Shown one piece after another: positions 1 through 6,514 of a stretch of 64,000 bases of DNA. The DNA is from Grimontia kaedaensis (GTDB lineage: Bacteria > Pseudomonadota > Gammaproteobacteria > Enterobacterales > Vibrionaceae): NCBI RefSeq assembly GCF_023746615.1, contig NZ_CP082275.1, positions 310,001 through 374,000 on the forward strand, written 5' to 3'. The translations under genes were made by a program, and so were the position numbers. The first letter of the stretch is position 1, and each line of letters starts with the position of its first letter. The notes under the pieces were generated by a model. It saw nothing but the letters and a program-made list of their open reading frames with translations, had not been told where the DNA came from and did no database searches.

Positions 1-44
1 CAGCATAGAAAGATACTGGTTGTCTTGAGTATAGCTTGCCTGAG

Positions 45-662
45 TTAGACGATATTAAAGTCGTCCGCTGACAGGTCTGTTGCGGTGATGTTATTTAGAG
101 TAAGGCTTGAGCCGTCCGCAAGATTGATTACTGTATTGCTGCCCACTTGGTTTATGTCCAGTGATGCAAAGTCGGTATCACCTGTTGCACGGATTACCAG
201 TGTATCGATGCCGACTTCGAAATCGACAACGCGGTCATGGCCAGTACCTTCATCAAAAAGATTTTGGAAAACAAAAGTATCAGCGCCTTCGCCGCCGAAG
301 AGAAAGTCGTTTCCAGTACCGCTAAACAGCCAATCATCACCACTGCCGCCGTACATGAAGTCGTTACCGCTGTTTGCGTAAAGGGTATCGTTCCCCTCAC
401 CGCCAAGCAGCTTGTCGTCGCCTTCACCACCTTGGAGGTTGTCTTCGCCTGTACCGCCGCGCAGTACATCGTCGCCTTCACCGCCTTTCAGCAGGTCGTC
501 GCCTTTACCACCGATGACCAGATCGTCACCTGCACCGCCAAGGATTTGGTCATCGCCGTTAAAACCTACGATGCGATCATCGCCACCTAGGCCGTTGATC
601 ACATCAGCATCGTTTGTTCCTTCCAGTGATTCTGGATTATTGGTTCCTACAATATCAGCCAT
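45..662 (-). CDS. Small RTX-type calcium-binding repeat protein
   Basis: The 205-residue product is mostly glycine/aspartate-rich nonapeptide repeats (GGxGxDxUx). About 12 consecutive units run from residue 24 to 132, which is the calcium-binding parallel beta-roll of RTX proteins. The last 70 residues resemble the C-terminal part of type I secreted RTX proteins: VFxF after the last repeat, a DF-containing stretch, and a terminal DLSADDFNIV with a hydrophobic end. There is no N-terminal signal peptide, so type I secretion is the natural inference, but no ABC/MFP/TolC genes are present here. There is no catalytic or adhesin domain; the protein is essentially a repeat module plus tail. An AAGGA sits about 11 bases before the ATG. 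It is a paralogue of the broken gene just upstream (both contain RATGDTDFASL and LADGSS). Function unknown; a biofilm matrix or surface role is only a guess. Confidence 0.8.
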   Translation of the reverse strand: MADIVGTNNPESLEGTNDADVINGLGGDDRIVGFNGDDQILGGAGDDLVIGGKGDDLLKGGEGDDVLRGGTGEDNLQGGEGDDKLLGGEGNDTLYANSGNDFMYGGSGDDWLFSGTGNDFLFGGEGADTFVFQNLFDEGTGHDRVVDFEVGIDTLVIRATGDTDFASLDINQVGSNTVINLADGSSLTLNNITATDLSADDFNIV

Positions 663-980
663 TTTTTATATGTCCTTTTGATACTACCTACCTTTGTCTT
701 AACGATGCTCAGGTGACTTTTCACTTCTTCACATCGGCGACTGGCAGACAGGTATGACCACGCCCAACTAGCCGCGATACCACTTTGCAGGAAATGCGTT
801 GAGAAAATTGTCTCAATAGTGATTTAATGAGCGAGATTACTGTCTGATCTGTATGACAGATTTATTGCCTTGGTATGAGACGCATAGAGGGCTTCTGTGA
901 TTTGGAGAAACAGTGTTAGAGGAATGAGATCAGGCAGTAGAACTCTGCTGACTGATGTTAATTCTCTGATATAAAAGAGA
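663..980. other. Intergenic region upstream of the first mini-RTX gene, with two dyads
   Basis: These 318 bases lie between the two RTX genes and contain no credible gene. Two perfect inverted repeats stand out. TTGAGA/TCTCAA with a 6-base centre is at 799-816. ATCTGT-ATG-ACAGAT is at 847-861. Neither is followed by a U-run in either direction, so they look more like protein-binding dyads or leader hairpins than terminators. No confident sigma-70 promoter could be placed. Confidence 0.4.
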
Positions 981-1490
981 TTAAATGATGTTGAAGTCGC
1001 TGGCTGATAGGTCGTCAACATCAATGTTGTTCATGATGATGCTTGAGCCATCGGCCAGACTGAGGAGTGTGTTATTGCCGACCTGAGTCAGACTCAGTGA
1101 AGCAAAATCGGTATCACCGGTTGCGCGGGTCCAAACTAAATCGGTACCGATTTCAAAGTCGGTAATACGGTCATTGCCCTCACCTTTACCGAGAATGTTG
1201 TCGAACATGAAGACATCTGTACCTTCACCACCGAACTGGAAATCGTCTCCCTTACCGCTGATTAATGCATCATCCCCTTTGCCACCAAAGAGCACATTGC
1301 TGCCTCCGCGGGCGTAGAGTAAGTCGTTGCCAATACCGCCGTTGAGGACATCATTGCCTTTACCGCCCTAGACCACGTCATCACCACCAATGCCCAAGAT
1401 GACATCGTCTTCGAAAAGCGGATCAAATAAATTATCATCATTTGTGCTGCCAAATGTGTCGGCCAGATCTGTGCCTAAGATTACGCTCAT
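981..1490 (-). pseudogene. Second mini-RTX gene interrupted by an amber codon
   Basis: Reading back from the ATG at 1490 (AGAGGG ribosome site 8 bases upstream) gives a 169-codon RTX protein starting MSVILGTDLADTFGS. Codon 41 is TAG at 1370-1368, inside the first nonapeptide unit (GIGGDDVV-stop-GGKGND). The frame is otherwise perfectly open to the TAA at 981. About seven repeat units follow, then a C-terminal tail closely matching the neighbouring 205-residue paralogue (RATGDTDFASL, LADGSS, ending SDFNII). The single in-frame stop with no frameshift suggests a recent nonsense mutation, amber readthrough, or a base-call error. An internal GTG at 1295 could give a 104-residue fragment, but no good ribosome site supports it. 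Confidence 0.75.
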
Positions 1491-1754
1491 AATGCTAACC
1501 CTCTGTGAGTGAGATTACGTTTGTCAAATAAGGGGGATGCGCACGTCGACGAGTGAATAGATGTGTCATCGCATCGCATTTATAACTGTGACGCATTGGC
1601 GAGCGGGGGCTTGTCTCAGTTCTGAATGAATATTAGACGGATCTAATTAAGTGAAAGTAAATCTAGCGGTTAATCTCAGGCCAGAAAGTGTTCACTGCAG
1701 AACACGGCGTCCCTGCTTGATGAAAACCGCAGTGAATGTGGGGGCCGTGGGAAT
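1491..1754. other. Region between qstR and the second RTX gene, with overlapping inverted repeats
   Basis: This 264-base stretch holds no gene. GTGTTC-ACTGCA-GAACAC (1688-1705) is a perfect dyad. It overlaps one arm of a longer-range inverted repeat, TTCACTGC (1691-1698) with GCAGTGAA (1730-1737). On the minus strand both lie in the 3' untranslated region of qstR, so they may be a 3'-end structure, although neither carries a clear U-tract. Nothing else is recognisable. Confidence 0.35.
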
Positions 1755-2432
1755 TTAGCCTTGATAGTCCAAACCGATAACTGACAGATTGTTCTTAGCC
1801 CAGAACACAGCTTGAACACGGTTCTTCACGTTAATCTTCTTAAAGATGTTGTAGAGGTGCGATTTCACTGTGTGTTCAGATACAAACAAGCTATCTGCGA
1901 TTTCGCTGTTAGAAGCACCGGTGACCAGTTTGCGGAGGATTTGCTGCTCACGGTTGGTCAGGCAGATTTCTGAGTAGTCGATGGCGTTGTTGTTGTTCTG
2001 TTGGTAATAGTGAATGAGCTCAGCCAGTTTCTGACGTGGCAACCAGTATTCGCCAGACAGCATTTTTTCGATGCCGTGACAAAGGTGCTCTAGATCATCT
2101 TCTTTTTTGAATACGCCTTTGATAAACGGCCAGCTTGCCAATTCCTTCGCGGAAAGGTCATGCGCATTAAATAGTGCAAACACATGTTGTTCGCTGAAAG
2201 GAGCGAGGCTTTGTTTGACGAAGCTAACGGTATCGCCTTCAAAAGCGCTCAGATCAATTAGCACCAGACCAGAAGATGTAGAGAGTTTCTCACTGATTTC
2301 TTGTTTCTCTACCAAAGACACAGCGCTCTTAATTTCCTTCTCCAGGCAAGAAATCAAAGCTGTGATGGTCATGCTTGGCTCTGAGACGAGGAGTATCGTG
2401 TATTTGTCTGAGGTAGTCTCGATGTTCTGCAT
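1755..2432 (-). CDS. qstR: LuxR/CsgD-family transcriptional regulator, QstR-like
   Basis: The 225-residue protein has an atypical receiver-like N-terminal domain and a LuxR-type helix-turn-helix near residues 155-215. Key stretches are LTNREQQILRKL, GASNSEIADSLFVSEHTVKSH and NIFKKINVKNRVQAV. The HTH closely resembles CsgD and VpsT. The name rests on this family plus position. In Vibrio, qstR lies beside ssb next to the MSHA locus and activates competence and type VI genes downstream of TfoX and quorum sensing. Just before the HTH is WLPR, close to the W[F/L/M][T/S]R c-di-GMP motif of VpsT, so a VpsT-like ligand role is conceivable. The gene is divergent from ssb. Naming by synteny is fairly secure; function in this organism is inferred. 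Confidence 0.75.
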   Translation of the reverse strand: MQNIETTSDKYTILLVSEPSMTITALISCLEKEIKSAVSLVEKQEISEKLSTSSGLVLIDLSAFEGDTVSFVKQSLAPFSEQHVFALFNAHDLSAKELASWPFIKGVFKKEDDLEHLCHGIEKMLSGEYWLPRQKLAELIHYYQQNNNNAIDYSEICLTNREQQILRKLVTGASNSEIADSLFVSEHTVKSHLYNIFKKINVKNRVQAVFWAKNNLSVIGLDYQG

Positions 2433-2788
2433 GTGTATCCCTAAATGCCTGTAACTATGCTAGTTGCATTCCGACGGTGTGTTCCCGTCTATGAAAACGC
2501 ATTCGCAGCATTCTAAAGCTCAATGACAATGCGATTCGTATCATTTTTAGAACTAACAACCGAAGCTTTGTGTGTAAAACACGCCCAAACTCATTGTTAG
2601 TCTAATACAATTTGATTTCAGGCGCTGATTTCTGCGTAACAGAATTCATTCTTACATAGTAGATTTCATCAGGTTGCATTTCAGTCACACTGTCGACATT
2701 AAAGATTGTGACGATTTTTTTTGCTTCTGTTATCATCGCCGTTTACCGTCACCCACGTGATCAATAAATAAAGGTTTGGGAGCAAAAT
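2433..2788. other. Divergent qstR/ssb intergenic region
   Basis: This 356-base AT-rich region must contain the promoters of both genes. The ssb side has a recognisable promoter (2706-2736). On the qstR side a small dyad, GACGG/CCGTC (2473-2489), lies in the presumed 5' leader. I could not find a convincing LexA box for ssb or a CRP-type palindrome for qstR. No small gene is evident. Confidence 0.45.
2706..2736 (+). promoter_or_regulatory. Probable sigma-70 promoter of ssb
   Basis: TTGTGA at 2706-2711 (four of six to TTGACA) and TATCAT at 2731-2736 (five of six to TATAAT) are separated by 19 bases, or 18 if TTATCA is used. A long T-tract lies in the spacer. The site is about 50 bases before the ssb ATG, and nothing else nearby fits better. 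Confidence 0.5.
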
Positions 2789-3322
2789 ATGGCCAGCCGT
2801 GGAGTAAACAAAGTTATCTTGATTGGCAACTTGGGTAACGATCCTGAAGTTCGTTACCTGCCAAATGGCGGAGCGGTTGCCAATTTGACCGTTGCAACCT
2901 CAGAAACGTGGCGCGACAAAAACACTGGTGAAAACAAGGAAATGACCGAGTGGCACCGTGTTGTAATGTACCGTCGCCTGGCTGAAATTGCGGGTGAATA
3001 CCTGAAGAAAGGTTCTAAAGTGTATCTTGAAGGCCGCCTGCAAACCCGTAAATGGCAGGGTCAAGATGGTCAGGACCGTTACACAACAGAAATCGTTGCT
3101 AACGAAATGCAGATGCTGGATAGCCGTTCAGGTGGTGGCATGGGCCAAGGTGCACCAATGCAACAACAACCACAGCAAGGTGGTTGGGGTCAGCCGCAAC
3201 AACCTCAGCAGTCGAACTACCAGCCGCAACAGCAACAACCTGCGCATCAGAAGCCGCCACAACAACAGGCGCCTCAGCAGTACAACGATATGCCAGATTT
3301 CGACGACGATATCCCGTTCTAA
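2789..3322 (+). CDS. ssb: Single-stranded DNA-binding protein SSB
   Basis: SSB coats single-stranded DNA as a tetramer during replication, recombination and repair. The 177-residue protein starts MASRGVNKVILIGNLG and has the OB fold over roughly residues 1-110 (NDPEVRYLPNGGAVANLTVATSE, ending near EIVANEMQML). A low-complexity Gln/Pro/Gly linker spans about 115-160. The acidic tip DMPDFDDDIPF is the docking site for SSB partner proteins such as RecO, PriA and Exo I. Length matches the E. coli protein. A GGGAG-type ribosome site precedes the ATG. A strong terminator follows. SSB also protects incoming DNA during natural transformation, which fits the neighbouring qstR, although ssb is essential and not competence-specific. 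Confidence 0.98.
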   Translation: MASRGVNKVILIGNLGNDPEVRYLPNGGAVANLTVATSETWRDKNTGENKEMTEWHRVVMYRRLAEIAGEYLKKGSKVYLEGRLQTRKWQGQDGQDRYTTEIVANEMQMLDSRSGGGMGQGAPMQQQPQQGGWGQPQQPQQSNYQPQQQQPAHQKPPQQQAPQQYNDMPDFDDDIPF

Positions 3323-3346
3323 TCATCGCGATATTCGAATCTTCAC

Positions 3347-3376
3347 AACCCCGCTTATCGCGGGGTTTTGTTTTTT
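3347..3376 (+). terminator. Rho-independent terminator of ssb
   Basis: A perfect 8-bp stem AACCCCGC/GCGGGGTT with a five-base loop is followed by TTGTTTTTT. On the opposite strand the stem is not followed by a U-run, so it mainly serves ssb. Confidence 0.9.
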
Positions 3377-3395
3377 GGGAAGTTGTGAAAGTGGC

Positions 3396-4274
3396 TCAAT
3401 GGCCGACCTTCTGCTTAAGGAAATCAATGAATAATCGTGTTTTGGTGTGGTTGTACTCAAGTTTCGGATAGTAGGCGTAAGCTGCGCTTTTCGGCTGACG
3501 AACGTCTGGCAGTACAGGTACTAACAAACCCTGATCTAGCTCCTTTCTTACCGTCACATCCCCAACCAGAATGATCCCAAGCCCAGCAACAGCAGCATTC
3601 ACCAGTGCTTCTGGGTTTGGTGAGACAAAGTTTCCACTCAAGCGCAGCTTTCTGCCATGTTCAAACTCGTGCTCTTGTGGGTGGCTGGTGGAGCCATAGA
3701 GTAGGCAATTGTGATGCAAGAGTTGCTCGGGATCGACAATCGGCGGATGTTGCGCAAGGTAAGTGGGCGAGGCAAAAAAGCGCGGCTGGAAATCAAACAG
3801 CTTGGTTGCGATAAAGCTTGCTGAGTTGAAGTCTGCCAATTCGCGGGTGATAACCACGTCTAGATTGGGGTCTGGGAGCTGCCCCGGTGCGAGAGTATGC
3901 AGCTCCACCTGAATATTCGGGTATGCCGAAAGGAACTCCCCGATATTGTTAACCAAAAGACGACTGCCAGTAGCCAGAGGCGCGCCAATTCGCAGCACGC
4001 CGCTAACTTCACCGTAAGTGGATGTGGTTTCAGAGACTAATTGCGTCCAGTCATCTAGCAGCAGTTTTCCGCGCTGATAAAACAAGCGTCCTGCATCGGT
4101 CATGGTCAGCGTGCGGGTAGTGCGCTTTAACAACTGAACCCCAAGCTGATTTTCCAGCCAGGCCAAACGCTTGGAAAGTGCAGAGCTTGATGTGTTGAGC
4201 TTGGTCGCGGCCTGTGCCAGCGAGCCCATCTCTACCACAGTGACATAACTTTTCGCGCAGGTAATCCAATCCAT
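3396..4274 (-). CDS. LysR-family transcriptional regulator
   Basis: The 292-residue protein has the LysR N-terminal winged helix (residues 1-60: VTVVEMGSLAQAATKLNTSSSALSKRLAWLENQLG, split here as helix-turn-helix and wing) and a periplasmic-binding-like effector domain from about 90 to 290. The substitution of the usual RFN by MDWI...YVTV is within family range. The effector and targets cannot be told from sequence. It lies convergent with ssb and divergent from csrD, so its promoter shares the csrD leader region and it may regulate csrD or itself. In the Vibrio arrangement I know, ssb and csrD/mshH are adjacent, so this looks like an accessory insertion. Confidence 0.88.
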   Translation of the reverse strand: MDWITCAKSYVTVVEMGSLAQAATKLNTSSSALSKRLAWLENQLGVQLLKRTTRTLTMTDAGRLFYQRGKLLLDDWTQLVSETTSTYGEVSGVLRIGAPLATGSRLLVNNIGEFLSAYPNIQVELHTLAPGQLPDPNLDVVITRELADFNSASFIATKLFDFQPRFFASPTYLAQHPPIVDPEQLLHHNCLLYGSTSHPQEHEFEHGRKLRLSGNFVSPNPEALVNAAVAGLGIILVGDVTVRKELDQGLLVPVLPDVRQPKSAAYAYYPKLEYNHTKTRLFIDFLKQKVGH

Positions 4275-4310
4275 TTATTGACTCATTATCAACCGAGTAT
4301 CGACTTTGCG

Positions 4311-4339
4311 TTCACTTTCATAACGGGAACAACGATAAT
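4311..4339 (+). promoter_or_regulatory. Probable sigma-70 promoter of csrD
   Basis: TTCACT at 4311-4316 and GATAAT at 4334-4339 are separated by exactly 17 bases; the matches are four and five of six. Transcription would begin near 4346 and give a leader of about 70-90 nucleotides containing two hairpins. Confidence 0.45.
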
Positions 4340-4349
4340 AACTAATTCG

Positions 4350-4437
4350 AGGCCGATTGGCCTTCTGAACTTATTTTTGCTGAGAAGGGATCAGCAAAAC
4401 CCTTCATTTGGATAGTACATGAGAAAAGTTGCCGGGA
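4350..4437 (+). promoter_or_regulatory. Structured 5' leader of csrD with GGA motifs
   Basis: Two hairpins fall in the leader. AGGCC-GATT-GGCCT is at 4350-4363. A perfect 9-bp stem TTTTGCTGA/TCAGCAAAA is at 4375-4399 and presents the loop GAAGGGA. The loop contains AGGGA, matching the ANGGA core of CsrA/RsmA sites in hairpin loops. The same loop bases (GAAGGG, 4384-4389) are perfectly complementary to CCCTTC (4400-4405) just 3' of the stem, so a mutually exclusive hairpin is possible. A further GGA (4410-4412) is the only Shine-Dalgarno-like element before the ATG at 4419, and another (4434-4436) abuts the ATG at 4437. CsrA or other post-transcriptional control is inferred. No U-run follows, so it is not a terminator. 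Confidence 0.45.
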
Positions 4438-6371
4438 TGAAGCTGACCAACAGGTTGGTCGCTTTTGTAACGCTTATTGTTGTTTGTGCCATGTTCGTGC
4501 TTTTTATCGGCGGCGCAATCAGTTTTCGCAAGCTGGGGACGGATTTCCTCTCCCATTATCTCAGTAAAGTCGTGGTTGAAATTGATCATGCGATTGCGAA
4601 CCCAACATCCAATGAAAATATTGGCTTGTGGTTACCTCAACTTCTAAAAGCCAGCGACATTGTCGAATTGGAAATCACCAGTAAGACCGGGCTTCTGTAT
4701 CATTACGAACAGATCCACACAACAGCCCAGCCCCTGGAGCTCATTGAAAACCGCTACGCTCTGCCGAGCAATCCCGGCTTCTACATTAATATCAAATCGG
4801 TGCCGCCATATGCGGACTTCGCTTACTCTATAGGGGCAATGTCCTCGCTCTCCCTTGCAGTATTAGTCATTGTGTTGGCTCTTTCCTGGGGTATCAGATG
4901 GCTTCGAACCCAGCTTTTCGGTGCCGAACTGTTAGAGCATCGAGGTAGATTGATCTTAGCCGGGCGAGCGGAAGAAGTGCATACTGGTGACGAACGGGAA
5001 TGGCCGGCAACGGCTAGTATCGCACTAGACCAGATGATTGCAGAGCTTCGCGAAGCGCGTCAGGAACGTAGTCGCTTTGATACGTTTATCCGCTCCAACA
5101 CCTTCCTGGATAAACTCACAGGCGCAGCTAACCGCGTGATGTTCGACAACCGTCTGCAAACCCTATTGCAAGATAAAGGCGCGCAGGGTGCTGTGCTGAT
5201 GATCCGTATTGGTGATTGGGACACCCTTTTGCATGAGTCAGGCAAAGAAGGCGCAGACGAATGGGTGAAAGAAGTGGGTAACGTGTTGTCTAACGCCATC
5301 CTTCGTTTCCCTGATGCTGTACTTGCACGCTATTACGACACCGAATTTGCGGTATTGCTGACGCACCAGTCTGCCAAAGACGCCCGTCTGTTTGCCACCC
5401 AATTGATGAAAGCACTGGAGCGCCTGACGCCGCCTGAGTGCCTTGAAGAAGAAAACTGGGTGCACCTAGGTATAACCTTCTTTTCCACCGGTGAGCGCCG
5501 GGGCCGCCTGATGGAAGAGGCCGACATGGCGAAACGTAGCGCTGTGCTTCAGGGCAGCAATGGCTGGTATGCGTTTAAGAAAGATGTTGTGGCAGACGAT
5601 GCCCGTGGCAGCGTTCGCTGGCGAACTTTGTTGACCCGTGTGTTTGAAGCGGGTGGCCCTGACCTTTATCGTCAAGTAGTGAAAGATGTCAAAGGCGAGG
5701 AGCTGCACACTGAGTTGCTCGCACGCATCAAAGATGAAAATGGCCTGATCATTAAAGCATCCCGCTTTATGAACGGTATCGATCTGGTCGGGATGAACAG
5801 CACGTTAGATAGGCGTGTGGTGGGTAAAGCCCTTCACCTTCTTCGGACGGGTGATGGGCGTGAAGTATTGTCCATTAACGTCTGCGCCGAATCGATGGGT
5901 CAACGCGCCTACCAAATCTGGCTGCGTGACACCTTGCTACAAACCCCGCGCAGCGTGTTGAACCGTCTGCAAATTGAAATTTCTGAGGCCCCGCTGGTAA
6001 AACATTTCGATGCGGTAAGACCAACACTGCGCATGGTTCGCGCGCTGGGTTGCACGGTGGTGGTCGATCAAGCTGGTCGCTCTGTGGTAAGTACCCACTA
6101 CGTCAAAGATATCCAACCGAAGTACATCAAGCTCCACCGAAGCCTTATTCGCGACATTCACCAGCGACCAGAAAACCAACTATATGTCCGTAGCATGTTG
6201 GGCGCCTGTGACCCGACACCAACGCAAGTGCTGGCAGTAGGCGTTGAATCCCAGCCGGAGTGGAAAATACTTCTACAACTTGGGGTTATGGGCGGGCAGG
6301 GCCGTTTGCTCGGTGCGGAACTCTCTTCTAGTCCAGCCACGCGAAAGAGGCAACGTTGGCGCAAACAATGA
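4419..6371 (+). CDS. csrD: CsrD/MshH: membrane protein with degenerate GGDEF and EAL domains
   Basis: In E. coli CsrD promotes RNase E turnover of the CsrB/C sRNAs; the Vibrio orthologue at the start of the MSHA locus is MshH. The 650-residue protein has two membrane segments (about 13-35 and 140-160) flanking a periplasmic region. These are followed by a HAMP-like/coiled segment, a GGDEF-family domain (about 230-375) and an EAL-family domain (about 400-640). Both active sites are lost. Where the GGDEF signature belongs the protein reads ARYYDTEF, and the EAL triad position reads LLARI. It should therefore be neither a cyclase nor a phosphodiesterase, as for CsrD. The start is uncertain: ATG 4419 or ATG 4437 (MKLTNRL); the latter resembles E. 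coli more. Its leader is structured. Confidence 0.93.
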   Translation: MRKVAGMKLTNRLVAFVTLIVVCAMFVLFIGGAISFRKLGTDFLSHYLSKVVVEIDHAIANPTSNENIGLWLPQLLKASDIVELEITSKTGLLYHYEQIHTTAQPLELIENRYALPSNPGFYINIKSVPPYADFAYSIGAMSSLSLAVLVIVLALSWGIRWLRTQLFGAELLEHRGRLILAGRAEEVHTGDEREWPATASIALDQMIAELREARQERSRFDTFIRSNTFLDKLTGAANRVMFDNRLQTLLQDKGAQGAVLMIRIGDWDTLLHESGKEGADEWVKEVGNVLSNAILRFPDAVLARYYDTEFAVLLTHQSAKDARLFATQLMKALERLTPPECLEEENWVHLGITFFSTGERRGRLMEEADMAKRSAVLQGSNGWYAFKKDVVADDARGSVRWRTLLTRVFEAGGPDLYRQVVKDVKGEELHTELLARIKDENGLIIKASRFMNGIDLVGMNSTLDRRVVGKALHLLRTGDGREVLSINVCAESMGQRAYQIWLRDTLLQTPRSVLNRLQIEISEAPLVKHFDAVRPTLRMVRALGCTVVVDQAGRSVVSTHYVKDIQPKYIKLHRSLIRDIHQRPENQLYVRSMLGACDPTPTQVLAVGVESQPEWKILLQLGVMGGQGRLLGAELSSSPATRKRQRWRKQ

Positions 6372-6514
6372 TATGGATCGAGCATTGTTCATAAAACGCT
6401 CAATTGCGTCATGAAACTGTCGCACGAATACTTATTTTTTGGCGGGAAATTTGATAGAATATAGTGTACTTCAAACACTTTTTTAACATTTCCCCGAGCA
6501 GATTTTAGGTGCAG
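6372..6514. other. csrD-mshI gap with possible promoter of the MSHA biogenesis genes
   Basis: The gap has an AT-rich stretch with possible -10 elements TAGAAT (6455-6460) and TATAGT (6460-6465). The upstream -35 matches are poor. In Vibrio cholerae an MSHA promoter lies before mshI, so this is the expected place. No terminator separates csrD from mshI. Confidence 0.3.

Noticed and set aside
290..600. 27-base periodic repeat block resembling a repeat array
   Set aside because: The periodicity is the coding sequence of the RTX nonapeptides (9 codons each), with an intact reading frame and no spacer-like unique units. It is not a CRISPR array or satellite.
85..681. Plus-strand open frames across the RTX gene
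   Set aside because: They are antisense shadows caused by the repetitive GC-rich codons, with low-complexity Ser/Pro translations and no ribosome sites.
2433..2788. Possible LexA (SOS) box before ssb
   Set aside because: No CTGT-N8-ACAG palindrome of acceptable quality was found in the region.
4375..4399. Perfect hairpin before csrD considered as a terminator
   Set aside because: Neither strand has a U-run after the stem, and it lies downstream of the likely csrD promoter, so it is treated as a leader structure.
4375..4405. The two overlapping csrD leader pairings considered as an H-type pseudoknot
   Set aside because: The connecting loops would be 0, 1 and 0 nucleotides, and the last cannot span a 9-bp stem. 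The pairings must be alternatives.
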